Assembly (NCBI RefSeq): GCF_021341665.1
Contig: NZ_JAJTTH010000007.1
Location: 62,001 to 126,000, forward strand
Reading direction: 5' to 3'
Length of the DNA stretch: 64,000 nucleotides
Source: Pseudomonas sp. Au-Pse12
GTDB taxonomy: Bacteria; Pseudomonadota; Gammaproteobacteria; Pseudomonadales; Pseudomonadaceae
Each line of letters opens with the position of its first letter. The first letter of the stretch is position 1. Under the pieces are notes generated by a model, which saw only the letters and a list, made by a program, of their open reading frames with translations, searched no databases and was not told the origin of the DNA. Made by a program: the position numbers and the translations under genes. Below are positions 49,961 to 59,834 of this stretch, in pieces.

Positions 49961-52636
49961 ATGACCCAGAACAACACTGCCACCCTCGACAACGATCCCC
50001 AGGAAACCCGTGAATGGCTCGACTCCCTGGAGTCTGTGCTGACGGTGGAAGGTCGCCCGCGGGCCCATTACCTGATCGACCAGTTGCTGGATTTCGACGT
50101 GGCCCGCCACGGCGATTTCCATGGCCGGGTGACCACGCCCTATATCAACACCATCGCCCCCGAGCGGCAGTTGCCCTACCCCGGCGACCTGGAGAGCGAG
50201 CGCAAGCTCAACGCGATGATCCGCTGGAACGCCATGGCCATGGTGCTGCGCGCGGGCAAGCATTCCGGCGTCGGCGGCCACATTGCCACCTACGCATCGG
50301 CGGCCGTGCTCTACGATGTCGGCTTCGACCATTTCTTCCGCGGTCGCAGCGACCACTTCGACGGCGACATGGTGTACATCCAGGGTCACTCGTCCCCGGG
50401 CATCTACGGTCGCGCCTACCTGGAAGGCCGCATCAGCGCGGCGCAGCTCGACAACTTCCGCCGCGAAGTCGACGGCCAGGGCATTTCCTCCTATCCGCAC
50501 CCCAGGTTGATGCCGGACTTCTGGCAGTTTCCTACCGTGTCCATGGGCCTGGGGCCGATCACCGCGGCCTACCAGGCGCGCTTCATGCGCTACCTGGAAC
50601 TGCGCGGGCTCAAGCAGCACCAGGGGCGCAAAGTATGGGCCTTCCTCGGCGACGGCGAGATGGACCAGCCCGAATCCCTGGCGGCGATTTCCCTGGCCGG
50701 CCGGGAGAAACTCGACAACCTGATCTTCGTCGTCAACTGCAACCTGCAACGCCTCGACGGCCCGGTGCGCGGCAACGCCAAGGTCATTCAGGAGTTCGAG
50801 AGCCTGTACCGCGCCGCCGGCTGGAACGTGATCAAGGTGATCTGGGGCAGCGGCTGGGACGCGCTGCTGGAGAAGGACCGCAGCGGCCTGCTGCGCCAGC
50901 GCATGATGGAATGCGTGGACGGCGACTACCAGAACTACAAATCGCAGAACGGCGCCTACGTGCGCGAGCATTTCTTCGGCAAGTACCCGCAACTGCTGGA
51001 GCTGGTGACCGACCTGTCCGACGAGCAGATCTGGAAGCTGTCCCGGGGCGGCCACGACCCGCTCAAGGTCTATAACGCCTATGCCGCCGCCATGCGCCAT
51101 AGCGGTCGGCCGACCGTGGTCCTGGCGAAAACCGTCAAGGGTTTCGGCATGGGCGATGCCGGCGAAGGACAGAACATCAACCACCAGTTGAAGAAGATGG
51201 GCGCGGATGCGGTCAAGACGTTCCGCGACCGCTTCGAACTGCCGGTCAGCGACGCCCAGCTCGCCGAGATGCCCTACCTCAAGCCCGCACCGGAGAGCAC
51301 GGAAGCCCATTACTTCGCAGCCCGCCGCAACCACCTGGGCGGTTATGTGCCGGCGCGCTACAACGACTGCGCGCCGCTGCAGATCCCGGCCCTGGAGGCT
51401 TTCGCCAGCCAGCTTAAAGACACCGGCGAGCGAGCGATCTCCACCACCATGGCCTTTGTGCGGATCCTCGGCACCCTGCTCAAGGACCCGCAGATCGGCA
51501 AGCTCGTGGTGCCGATCGTGCCTGACGAATCCCGCACCTTCGGCATGGAAAGCCTGTTCCGCCAGATCGGCATTCATTCGGCGGTGGGCCAGCTCTATAC
51601 CCCGCAGGATGCCGGGCAACTGAGCTACTACAAGGAGAGCAAGGACGGCCAGATCATGCAGGAAGGCCTGAACGAATCCGGGGCCATTGCCTCATGGATC
51701 GCCGCCAGCACCTCCTACAGCAATCACCAGGTCATGACCCTGCCCTTCTACATCTTCTATTCGATGTTCGGCTTCCAGCGAGTCGGCGACCTGGCCTGGG
51801 CCGCGGGGGATGCACGGGCCCGGGGGTTTCTGCTGGGCGCCACGTCCGGGCGCACCACCCTGATGGGCGAAGGCTTGCAGCATGACGACGGCCATAGCCA
51901 TATCCTCGCCTCGGTGATCCCTTGCTGCATTGCCTACGACCCGACCTTCGCCTACGAACTGGCGGTGATCATCCACGAAGGCCTGCGGCGCATGTATGTC
52001 CAGCAAGAGGACGTGTACTACTACATCACCCTGCTCAACGAAAACTATCCGCAACCGGCCATGCCCGAAGGGGCTCGTGAAGGCATTCTCAAGGGCTTGT
52101 ACCGCTTCAGCTCAAGCAGCGCCAAGGGCGCCGAGGCCCCCCGGGTGCAACTGATGGGCAGCGGCTCGATCCTGCGCGAGGTGATCGCCGCTGCACAATT
52201 GCTGGAGCAGGACTTCGGCGTGCACAGCGACATCTGGAGCGCCACCAGCCTCACCGAACTGCGCCGCCAGGGCCAGGCGGCGCAACGCTGGAGCCTGCTG
52301 CACCCGCAGGAGCCCCGGCGAGCGGCCTATGTCGAGCAATGCCTGGAGGGCTATCCAGGCCCGCTGGTGGTGGCCACTGACTACATGAAACTGTTCGCCG
52401 ACCAGATCCGCCCCTTCGTCGAGGGACGGCGTTTTGTGGCCTTGGGTACCGACGGTTTCGGCCAGTCCGATACCCGGGAGAACCTGCGAACGTTTTTTGA
52501 AGTGGACCGGCACTTCATCGCCCTGGCAGCGTTGAAAGCCCTGGCCGATGACGGGGAAATTCCCTACAGCCAGGTCAGCGATGCCTTGAGCCGGTATCGG
52601 ATCGACACTGAAAAAGTCGACCCGACCTCGGTGTAG
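49961..52636 (+). CDS. mdeB: AceE-type 2-oxoacid dehydrogenase E1 (MdeB-like)
   Basis: An 891-residue homodimeric-type E1. The ThDP/Mg2+ motif is GDGEMDQPESLAAI...NCNLQRLDG, followed by GKHSGVGGHIATYASAA (N-terminal domain), AWAAGDARARGFLLGATSGR (pyrimidine-binding domain) and the transketolase C-terminal domain ending about LGTDGFGQSDTRENLRTFFE. It resembles MdeB, proposed to act on 2-oxobutyrate from methionine breakdown, more than the housekeeping AceE: no E2 or lipoamide dehydrogenase is nearby, nor is mdeA. The start follows GGAG. A divergent MarR regulator and a palindrome lie upstream. Confidence 0.9.
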   Translation: MTQNNTATLDNDPQETREWLDSLESVLTVEGRPRAHYLIDQLLDFDVARHGDFHGRVTTPYINTIAPERQLPYPGDLESERKLNAMIRWNAMAMVLRAGKHSGVGGHIATYASAAVLYDVGFDHFFRGRSDHFDGDMVYIQGHSSPGIYGRAYLEGRISAAQLDNFRREVDGQGISSYPHPRLMPDFWQFPTVSMGLGPITAAYQARFMRYLELRGLKQHQGRKVWAFLGDGEMDQPESLAAISLAGREKLDNLIFVVNCNLQRLDGPVRGNAKVIQEFESLYRAAGWNVIKVIWGSGWDALLEKDRSGLLRQRMMECVDGDYQNYKSQNGAYVREHFFGKYPQLLELVTDLSDEQIWKLSRGGHDPLKVYNAYAAAMRHSGRPTVVLAKTVKGFGMGDAGEGQNINHQLKKMGADAVKTFRDRFELPVSDAQLAEMPYLKPAPESTEAHYFAARRNHLGGYVPARYNDCAPLQIPALEAFASQLKDTGERAISTTMAFVRILGTLLKDPQIGKLVVPIVPDESRTFGMESLFRQIGIHSAVGQLYTPQDAGQLSYYKESKDGQIMQEGLNESGAIASWIAASTSYSNHQVMTLPFYIFYSMFGFQRVGDLAWAAGDARARGFLLGATSGRTTLMGEGLQHDDGHSHILASVIPCCIAYDPTFAYELAVIIHEGLRRMYVQQEDVYYYITLLNENYPQPAMPEGAREGILKGLYRFSSSSAKGAEAPRVQLMGSGSILREVIAAAQLLEQDFGVHSDIWSATSLTELRRQGQAAQRWSLLHPQEPRRAAYVEQCLEGYPGPLVVATDYMKLFADQIRPFVEGRRFVALGTDGFGQSDTRENLRTFFEVDRHFIALAALKALADDGEIPYSQVSDALSRYRIDTEKVDPTSV

Positions 52637-52641
52637 GCGCC

Positions 52642-53514
52642 TTAGCGCCCGCTGCTCGGCAGGGCCGGAATCGGTTCGCTCGGCGGCGGCAGGTGGCTGG
52701 CCGGTGGTGGCGTGATGGTTTCGCTGGCCGCGGCCGGCTCACTGCTGGCGGCCGGTACGATCGGTGCGGCTTCGGCTGGCGGTGCCAGCGGTTGCGAGAC
52801 CGTAGGCTCCGGTTCAGCAACAGGTGTCGGCGCCGCCACCGGTGCAGGCTCGATCACTGGCTGCAAGGACTTGGGCTCGGGCTTGGGTTCCGGCTTAGGC
52901 TCCGGCTTGGCTTGCGGCTCGGGCTTGCTTTCGGGAACCCCGAGGTCGGCCTTGGGCTTCTCTTCGATATGCGCAGCCTTCTTCGCCTCCGGCGGCAGGA
53001 ACAGTTCCACCAGAGCGAAGTAGCGCTCATAGAACTTCGCCGAGGACACCGTCTCGCTGGCCACCTTGACCATCGAATCGTCGGTGGAACCGATCGGCAT
53101 CGAGACCGAGCCCAGCACCCCAACCCCCAGGCTGGCCGAGTTGTTGACCTTTTTTAGCGCATAGCGATCCTGCAGGGCGTTGGCGAATACCGTCGAGCGC
53201 TGGTCGCCGCTGCCGTCCCGGGCGCAGACCACGTTGAAGCTGATTTCCAGGTGGGTCTCACCGGTCTGCTGGAAGCTCTTGTGGCCGCTGACCAGCTTCG
53301 GGTCGTTGCTGGTGATGATGTAGCCCTGGCTCAACAGGGCACGCCGCGCGGCCTCGCAGGAGGCCGCATCGCTCACCGGGTAATTGCGCGAAAAAGTGCC
53401 GGAATCATCGAAGCTTTCATGCTCGTAGATCGCGGTCTTGTGCGACGAACAGCCGGCTACCGCAGTCAGCAGCAACACCCCGGCCGTGGCGCGCAGATGA
53501 AATGATTTAAACAT
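52642..53514 (-). CDS. DUF2242 lipoprotein with a Pro-Glu-Lys repeat
   Basis: A 290-residue lipoprotein: lipobox LLLTAVAGCSSH, then a DUF2242-type domain (about 25-170, FDDSGTFSRNYPVSDAASCE and HLEISFNVVCARDGSGDQRS). A low-complexity tail has KPEPKPEPKPEPK and alternating Pro-Ala segments, probably an extended spacer through the cell wall. Function is unknown. AGGA seven bases before the ATG supports the start. It converges on the E1 gene five bases apart. Confidence 0.85.
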   Translation of the reverse strand: MFKSFHLRATAGVLLLTAVAGCSSHKTAIYEHESFDDSGTFSRNYPVSDAASCEAARRALLSQGYIITSNDPKLVSGHKSFQQTGETHLEISFNVVCARDGSGDQRSTVFANALQDRYALKKVNNSASLGVGVLGSVSMPIGSTDDSMVKVASETVSSAKFYERYFALVELFLPPEAKKAAHIEEKPKADLGVPESKPEPQAKPEPKPEPKPEPKSLQPVIEPAPVAAPTPVAEPEPTVSQPLAPPAEAAPIVPAASSEPAAASETITPPPASHLPPPSEPIPALPSSGR

Positions 53515-53606
53515 CGAGAATCCTGAGGAAAACGCTCCGGCGCGTATTGTGCAACAGATCAACCTCGCGCAGCGCGGGTAATTGATGGCATAAATTTCAC
53601 GTCAGT

Positions 53607-54506
53607 CTACTGACCGCTGTTTGCCGGAAAAAGTCGTTCGCTCAAGTGCTCGATCAGCACTCGCAACTTGGCCGCTGCATGCCGGCTCGATGGCCACAGC
53701 ACCCAGAAGGCGCCGTTGTGTTCCAGATAGTCGTCGAGTACGGTTTGCAACTCGCCGCGACGCACTGCCGCCTGGACCATGAAATCCGGCAGGCAGGCCA
53801 CTCCCAGCCCACTGCACGCAGCGTGCTCCACCGCCTCGATGGAACTGCTGGTCAGACGGGTCGGCAGCACCGGCTCCGGCGAGTCGGCCTGGGCCTTGAA
53901 CGGCCAGGCTTCGAGTTTGCCGGTGTGGTGAAAGGTGTGCCGCAGGCAGGCATGCTCACGCAGGTCCTGCGGGGTTTGCGGCACTCCGCGCTGCTGAAAG
54001 TACCCGGGGCTGCCCACCAGCAGCATGCGAAAACGCCCGAGCTGGCGAGCCAGGAGCCGCGAGTCCTTGGGGTGGCCGGTGCGCACCACCAGATCGAAGC
54101 CCTCCTCCACCACATCCACCATGCGATCGGAGAGGTCGACGTCCAGCTCGATCTGCGGGTAGCGCTGCATGAACTCCGCCAGCACCGGCATCAACAGGCC
54201 ATGGACCTGCGGCGCACTGATCCGCAACTTGCCCACCGGCGCACTGGAAGAATCACACAGCTGGAACTCGGCGGCCTCGACCTCGGCTGCGATCCTGCGG
54301 CAGCGCTCGAGGAAACCGGCACCTTCGGCGGTCAGGCTGATACTGCGAGTGGTGCGATGGAACAGACGGGTCTCCAGACGCTCCTCCAGACGCGCGATAC
54401 TTTTGCCAACCGCCGAGGAGGATACCCCCAGAAGGCGCCCCGCCTCGGTGAAACTGCGGGTTTCCGCCACCTGCATGAACACCGGAATACTGCCGAGCCA
54501 ATCCAT
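53607..54506 (-). CDS. LysR-family transcriptional regulator
   Basis: A 299-residue CrgA/DhcR-like LysR protein: IPVFMQVAETRSFTEAGRLL, GVSSSAVGKSIARLEERLET, LFHRTTRSISLTAEGAGFLE. Effector domain with LRISAPQVHGLLMPVLAEFM and VVEEGFDLVVRTG. Divergent from the MFS gene at 54630, whose expression it probably controls; the MFS gene is broken, so its target may be lost. Confidence 0.88.
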   Translation of the reverse strand: MDWLGSIPVFMQVAETRSFTEAGRLLGVSSSAVGKSIARLEERLETRLFHRTTRSISLTAEGAGFLERCRRIAAEVEAAEFQLCDSSSAPVGKLRISAPQVHGLLMPVLAEFMQRYPQIELDVDLSDRMVDVVEEGFDLVVRTGHPKDSRLLARQLGRFRMLLVGSPGYFQQRGVPQTPQDLREHACLRHTFHHTGKLEAWPFKAQADSPEPVLPTRLTSSSIEAVEHAACSGLGVACLPDFMVQAAVRRGELQTVLDDYLEHNGAFWVLWPSSRHAAAKLRVLIEHLSERLFPANSGQ

Positions 54507-54629
54507 AGTGCACCCCGAAATTAAGGACTTCTATGTCCGATAAGTTCGGAACCTTAGCCTATTTTTCCGCCATGCACAGCGCCCTACGCTAGGCCCCTCT
54601 CTTTCAAGCCAACCTATCGGGGCCTCTAC

Positions 54630-55835
54630 ATGAGCAATACCGTCAATGCCTGCGAACTGTTGCAAGCGCCTGCCGAACCCCGCGAACGCCTGCCTGTCGG
54701 CGGCCTGCTGGCCCTGGCGACTGCCGGGTTCATCACCTTGATGACCGAGACCCTGCCTGCCGGCCTGCTGCCGCAGATGAGTGCCGGCCTGGGCGTCTCG
54801 GCGGCGCTGATCGGCCAATTGGTGACCGTATACGCCTTGGGGTCGCTGCTGGCAGCCATTCCGCTGATTCTCCTCACCCAGGGCTGGCGGCGGCGCCCGC
54901 TGCTGTTGATCGCCATCGGCGGCTTCGCGCTGGTCAACAGCGTCACCGCCCTTTCCAGCGACTACCGCCTGATTCTGCTGGCACGCCTGTGCGCCGGAGT
55001 CTTCGCCGGCCTGCTGTGGGCGTTGCTGGCGGGCTACGCCAGCCGCATGGTGGCGCCACACCTGCAGGGCCGGGCGATTACCCTGGCCATGCTCGGCGCA
55101 CCGCTGGCCTTGTCGGTGGGCATGCCTGCCGGGACCTGGCTGGGCAGCCTGCTGGGCTGGCGCATGAGCTTCGCCGTCATGACCCTGCTGACCCTGGCGC
55201 TGATCGGCTGGGTGCTGGTACAGGTGCCGGACTTCCCCGGGCTGCGCACGCAAAAGCGCCTGTCGCTGGGCCGGGTCCTGACCTTGCCGGGGATCCGCCC
55301 CGTGTTGTTCGTGACCTTTGCCTATGTGTTGGGGCACAACATTCTCTACACCTACATCGCGCCCTTCCTACAACCAGCCGGGCTCGGCGAACAGATCGAG
55401 CGGGTATTGCTGGTATTCGGCCTGGCCGCATTGCTGAGCATCTGGCTGGTGGGGCTGCTGATCGATCGATAGCTGCGTGAGCTGGTGCTGGTCAGTTGCC
55501 TGCTGTTCATCGGCTCGACCCTGATGCTGGGGCTGCTGGGTGACTGGCCAACGGCGATCTATGGAGCGACCGCTATCTGGGGGCTGTCCTTCGGTGGCAT
55601 GGCCACCCTGTTGCAAACCGCATTGGCCAAGGCTGCAGGCGAGCACGCGGACACTGCGCAGTCGATGCTGGTCACCCTATGGAACCTGGCGATTGCCGGC
55701 GGAGGCCTGGGTGGCGCTTTACTGCTGCAAGGACCGGGAGTGGCGACCTTCCCCTGGGTGATTGCCGCCCTGTTGCTGATGAGCCTGATGGTGGCGGTGC
55801 ACGCTCGGCAGCAGGGTTTTCCCGTCCGCCCCTGA
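54630..55835 (+). pseudogene. MFS transporter interrupted by an in-frame amber codon
   Basis: A 401-codon frame for a 12-helix DHA1-type MFS exporter (VGGLLALATAGFITLMTETL at the N-terminus; TQGWRRRPLLLIAIGGFALV between helices 2 and 3; LLIDR at the central break). Codon 281 (55470-55472) is TAG, and the same frame continues for 121 codons with all expected helices (LRELVLVSCLLFIGSTLMLG onward). A single base change (for example from CAG or TGG) explains it; no frameshift is needed. The gene is therefore a recent pseudogene, an error in the sequence, or read through at low level. The first nine of twelve helices would be made. Confidence 0.85.
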
Positions 55836-55883
55836 CCCTGGCACTGGCGGCCAGGGGACTCGCGACACCGCTACATGCCAGGT

Positions 55884-56762
55884 CTAGCCTTCTGCCGAAG
55901 AGTCGGTCCGCAACGCCGCGTCCACCTTGGAGGGCGCCTCGGAGCGGGCTCGGCGACTGCGTACCAGCGGCCAGAACAGCTCTTCCTTCCAGCTCACCGG
56001 CGCCAAGTGCTCGATACCGAAGGTCGCGGGCCGGCGCCGAGTGATCTGCGCAGTGCCAAACAGCACATCCCAGAGGAACAGCAAATTGCCGAAGTTGCCC
56101 TTGTAGTGGGTCACGCCATCCTCAGCACTCAAACCGTGGTGGGCCGAATGGGTCGACGGAGTGGAAAATACCCGCTCCACCAGCCACATCAGCGGCCGTA
56201 GAAAACCGATGCGGTACAGCTTGTCGTCCCAGGCCACGCTGCTGTGCGCGGCGAAGATCACCGTCATCTTGAGTATCAGGTAACCGTAATAGACCGGCGC
56301 CAGCCCCAGGTAGATCAGCACCCCGGAGAACCAGATCCCGGGCATCAACAGGTAATAGAAACTGTTGTTGCGGTAGACGATGCGGATGCTCATGTAGGGC
56401 GCCGAATGGTGGGCGCGATGCAGGGCATACAGCGCCGGCAGGCGATGGGTCAAGCGGTGCCACCAGTACTGGGTCATGTCATCGAAGACCAGGAACAACA
56501 GCAGGCCCAGCACCCAGTGCGTCTGCGCCAGCATGCCCTTGGCTTGCGGCAGCGCCAGGCCCATGAGCGCAGCACTGGCCCACATCACCAGGGGAAAGGT
56601 CACGCCGAGTAACAGGCTTGAGCCCACCGCCTCGATCAACACATCGCGGCGCTGGCCACGGGGTTGGCGAAAGGCCGAACAGGCTATTTCCAGGAGGACG
56701 AAAAACCCAAAGATCGCCGAAACGATCACCAGCGGGTTGTTGGTCAGCAGATCGTGGTTCAT
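55884..56762 (-). CDS. Sterol desaturase/fatty-acid hydroxylase-family membrane protein
   Basis: A 292-residue integral membrane di-iron enzyme. Histidine boxes are visible: HRLTHRLPALYALHRAHHSA (HxxxH and HxxHH types) and TPSTHSAHHGLSAE near the end. Four or more hydrophobic segments flank them (PLVIVSAIFGFFVLLEIACSA, SLLLGVTFPLVMWASAALMG). The substrate (lipid or sterol-like) is unknown. Divergent from an AraC-type regulator, which probably controls it. Confidence 0.88.
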   Translation of the reverse strand: MNHDLLTNNPLVIVSAIFGFFVLLEIACSAFRQPRGQRRDVLIEAVGSSLLLGVTFPLVMWASAALMGLALPQAKGMLAQTHWVLGLLLFLVFDDMTQYWWHRLTHRLPALYALHRAHHSAPYMSIRIVYRNNSFYYLLMPGIWFSGVLIYLGLAPVYYGYLILKMTVIFAAHSSVAWDDKLYRIGFLRPLMWLVERVFSTPSTHSAHHGLSAEDGVTHYKGNFGNLLFLWDVLFGTAQITRRRPATFGIEHLAPVSWKEELFWPLVRSRRARSEAPSKVDAALRTDSSAEG

Positions 56763-56828
56763 GGCATTCTCGCTCTTATCCTTATGGGCAACGCCCGACC
56801 ATTAGAGATCAGCCAGGCAGCCCTCTCT

Positions 56829-57794
56829 ATGCGCGAAATGGACAGAATCCAGCGAGATCCGGCCAACCGGGTGGCCCCGCGCTTTCACCGAGGACGCCTC
56901 GGCGAAGTCCTGCAACGCTTTATCGATGACCAGAGCGTCGGCACTCACCAGGACTACAACCTGCTGCACCTGGAACAGCTGTGGCGCGCTGCGGCGGCGC
57001 TGGAACCGGCCATCGGCCTCAAACTGTTCGAGCGCTTCACACCCCAGGACTGGCACGTGATCGCCCACGCCAGCCTCTACTGCCCGGATGTCGCCGCGGC
57101 CATGGCGTTCTGGGTGCGCTACGCGCCGTTGGGCTCGGATACCGACCGCGTGCAACGGGTGACGGATGCCCAGGGGTCCGGTGTTGAAGTCCACATCGAC
57201 ACCTCGCTGGAATTGAGCCGCTACTTGATCGAACACTATGGCGTCATGTCCATCACTCAACTGCGACGAGGGACCGGCCTTGCGCTTCAGCCGGTACGGG
57301 CCTGCTTCAGCCATTCGCGCCCTGCGTATCACGCGCAATACCGGCATTGGTTCGGCGACCGAATCGAGTTCGATTGCCCGGCCAACCGCATCTATTTCGC
57401 CCCGCAATGCCTGCAACTGCCACTGCAGACCCGGCACGCCGGCATGCTCGAACTGCTGAGCCAGGAACTGGATCGGCGGGTGGCCCTGCACCAACGGCAC
57501 AGTGGCTGGGCTGCCAAAGTGGCGGTGGCCTGTCGCCAGGCACTGATGGCCGGCCAGTCAGCGACCCTGGAAGTCCTGTGTGCTCATCTGCATCAAAGCC
57601 CCCGCACGCTAAGGCGACGCCTGGAGGAACAAGGGCTGAGTTTTCGCCAGCTGCTGGACCAGACCCGCGCCGAACTGGAAATGCACCTGGAACTGCAAGG
57701 CGAATCCCGGGCGCAGATCGCGCTGCAGCTGGGCTACAACGATCAGGCGGCCTATCTGCATGCGCGCAAGCGCTGGAAAGCCGCCAGCACCTGA
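56829..57794 (+). CDS. AraC-family transcriptional regulator
   Basis: A 321-residue regulator with an arabinose-binding-like N-terminal domain (AALEPAIGLKLFERFTPQDW) and a C-terminal double helix-turn-helix (LEVLCAHLHQSPRTLRRRLE, then AQIALQLGYNDQAAYLHARK). The terminal sequence is short for the family (ends HARKRWKAAST). Divergent from the sterol-desaturase-family gene, hence its likely regulator. The start is uncertain: an ATG at 56784 would add 15 residues; neither has a clear ribosome-binding site. Confidence 0.8.
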   Translation: MREMDRIQRDPANRVAPRFHRGRLGEVLQRFIDDQSVGTHQDYNLLHLEQLWRAAAALEPAIGLKLFERFTPQDWHVIAHASLYCPDVAAAMAFWVRYAPLGSDTDRVQRVTDAQGSGVEVHIDTSLELSRYLIEHYGVMSITQLRRGTGLALQPVRACFSHSRPAYHAQYRHWFGDRIEFDCPANRIYFAPQCLQLPLQTRHAGMLELLSQELDRRVALHQRHSGWAAKVAVACRQALMAGQSATLEVLCAHLHQSPRTLRRRLEEQGLSFRQLLDQTRAELEMHLELQGESRAQIALQLGYNDQAAYLHARKRWKAAST

Positions 57795-57807
57795 GGTTTA
57801 TCCAGGC

Positions 57808-57842
57808 CAAAAAAAACCCCGGCATGGTGGCCGGGGTCTTTT
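57808..57842. terminator. Bidirectional terminator between AraC gene and ppiD
   Basis: A 9-bp stem ACCCCGGC.../...GCCGGGGT flanked by an A run on the left and TCTTTT on the right; on the minus strand it gives a long T run after ppiD. Confidence 0.88.
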
Positions 57843-57861
57843 CAACACGGCGGATCAGGCA

Positions 57862-59733
57862 TCAGTAACGCTTGATGTCCGCCTGGCTTTCCAGCTGCTT
57901 GCGGTAGGCGGCAAAGTCTTGCTGCCCAACGCGCGAGGCCAGGAAGCGACGGTATTGCGCCTTCTCTTCCTCGGTCGGCGCGGCCGCTTCGTTGACGCCA
58001 TTGAGCTGCAGCACCAGCAGGTTGCCGTTAGGCAGGGTCACGCTGGTGAAGGTCGGCTTGTCCTTGGACTCAGGCTTGGTCATGCGGAACAACGCCTGCA
58101 ACACAGTCGGATCAATACCGTCCTGGCCACGCGTCACGGCGTGCGCCACCTTCCAGTCCTGGCCATCCACCGGCTTGTTCAGCGCGGCCTTGCCATCACG
58201 CAGGCTGGCAATCAACTCTTCAGCCTTGGTCTTGGCCGCGGCACTGGCGTGCTCTTTGGCCAGCTGCGTGCGAATGGCACTGGCAACGCTTTCCAGCGGC
58301 AGTTGCTCAGGCTTGCGGTGCTCCTTGGCACGCAATACCACGATGGTTTCCGGGTCCAGTTCGATGGCGGTGCTGTTGGCACCCTCGTCGAGGACTTCGG
58401 TGCTGAACGCGGCTTGCACCACGGCACGGTTAGCGGTGATGCCATCTCCCCCTTCACGACCGAACGGCGCGGAAGTGTGGACGGTCAGCTTCAGGTCCTG
58501 GGCCGGTTGCGCCAGATCGGAAGCTTCGAACGACGAGTCTTCCAGTTGCTTGGTGGCCTCGACGAAACGCTGCTCGACCTGCTGGGTCTTCAGATCGCGG
58601 GTCAGCTTGCCCTTGAGGCTGGCAAAGCTTGGTACTTCTGGCGCTTCGACCCCCAACAGCTTGATCAGGTGGAAACCGAAATCGCTACGCACCGGCGCCG
58701 ACACCTGGTCCTTGTTCAACGCGTACAAGGCTTTCTCGAAAGCTGGGTCATAGACGCCAGGACCGGCAAAACCAAGGTCGCCGCCGTTGCTGGCCGAACC
58801 TGGGTCCTGGGAGAACTCCTTGGCCAGCGCCTCGAAGCTTTCGCCCTTGGCCAGACGTGCCTGAATCTCTTCGATCTTGGCCTTGGCCTGGGCCTCGTTC
58901 ACCTTGTCATTGACTTCAATGAGGATGTGCGCGGCACGGCGCTGCTCGGACAGGTTGGCGATTTCTTTCTGATACAGCGCTTGCAGGTCTTCGTCCTTGA
59001 CGCTGACCTGATCGAAGAAGGCAGCCTTCTTCAATTCGATGTAATCAATCACCACCTGATCAGGAGTCATGAACTCCTTGGCGTGCTGGTCGTAGTAGGC
59101 CTTGACCTCTTCGTCGGTCAGCTTGACGGCTGCCGGGTCGGCCTTGACGGTCAGGGAAGCGAAGTCGCGGGTCTGTTTTTCCAGACGAGCAAATGCCAGC
59201 ACTTGAGCGTCGGTGACAAAACCGCTGCCAGCGATGCCTGCACGCACCTGGCCGATCAGCATTTCCTGAGTCAGCATCTGGCGAAATTGCAGACGGGTGT
59301 AACCCAGTTGACGGATCACCTGGTCGAAACGCTCGGGGCTGAACTTGCCATCAACCTGGAATTCCGGTGTCTGCAGAATCACCTGGTCCAGAGCGCCTTC
59401 GGAGAACGCGAACTTGGAATCCTGTGCGCCTTGCAGCAACAGCTTGCGGTCGATCAAGCCTTTGAGGGCTGCTTCGCGCAGCATTTTTTCATCCAGCAGG
59501 GAGGCATCGAAGTCTTTGCCCAACTGTTGCATCAACTGACGACGTTGCATGTCGACGGCCTGGCTCAACTCGTTCTGAGTGATCTCCTCGCCGTTGACCT
59601 TGGCCGCGTCCTGGTTATGGGTAGTGGCCTTGAAAATGGCATCGAAACCGGTCAGCGCCAGCAGCGCGACGATGACCCCGATGATGGTTTTGGCAATCCA
59701 GCCTTGTGAATTGTCCCTGATATTCTGCAGCAT
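57862..59733 (-). CDS. ppiD: PpiD, membrane-anchored periplasmic folding factor
   Basis: A 623-residue SurA-like chaperone with one N-terminal membrane helix (WIAKTIIGVIVALLALTGFD), a SurA_N-type domain (about 40-230) and a parvulin domain around residues 265-360 (RAAHILIEVNDKVNEAQAKA, FSQDPGSASNGGDLGFAGPG). It assists outer-membrane protein folding at the exit of the Sec channel and pairs with YfgM. It lies downstream of hupB, with a terminator and a tRNA relic between. Confidence 0.95.
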   Translation of the reverse strand: MLQNIRDNSQGWIAKTIIGVIVALLALTGFDAIFKATTHNQDAAKVNGEEITQNELSQAVDMQRRQLMQQLGKDFDASLLDEKMLREAALKGLIDRKLLLQGAQDSKFAFSEGALDQVILQTPEFQVDGKFSPERFDQVIRQLGYTRLQFRQMLTQEMLIGQVRAGIAGSGFVTDAQVLAFARLEKQTRDFASLTVKADPAAVKLTDEEVKAYYDQHAKEFMTPDQVVIDYIELKKAAFFDQVSVKDEDLQALYQKEIANLSEQRRAAHILIEVNDKVNEAQAKAKIEEIQARLAKGESFEALAKEFSQDPGSASNGGDLGFAGPGVYDPAFEKALYALNKDQVSAPVRSDFGFHLIKLLGVEAPEVPSFASLKGKLTRDLKTQQVEQRFVEATKQLEDSSFEASDLAQPAQDLKLTVHTSAPFGREGGDGITANRAVVQAAFSTEVLDEGANSTAIELDPETIVVLRAKEHRKPEQLPLESVASAIRTQLAKEHASAAAKTKAEELIASLRDGKAALNKPVDGQDWKVAHAVTRGQDGIDPTVLQALFRMTKPESKDKPTFTSVTLPNGNLLVLQLNGVNEAAAPTEEEKAQYRRFLASRVGQQDFAAYRKQLESQADIKRY

Positions 59734-59795
59734 GCGTCCCCCAGAAACGGTTGTACTTCAATTTGAGCAACCGTGGAGCGTGGGTAGAGTCCGGA

Positions 59796-59826
59796 TAGAA
59801 GAAAGGCGCATCCGAGGATGCGCCTT
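59796..59826 (-). terminator. Terminator downstream of hupB
   Basis: A 10-bp perfect stem AAGGCGCATC / GATGCGCCTT with a four-base loop, followed on the minus strand by TTTCTTCT. It should end the hupB transcript before ppiD. Confidence 0.8.
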
Positions 59827-59834
59827 CTCGTAAC

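Noticed and set aside
49331..51619. A long minus-strand frame running from the MarR gene into the E1 gene
   Set aside because: Only the first part (to 49801) encodes MarR; the remainder is antisense to the E1 gene and low-complexity.
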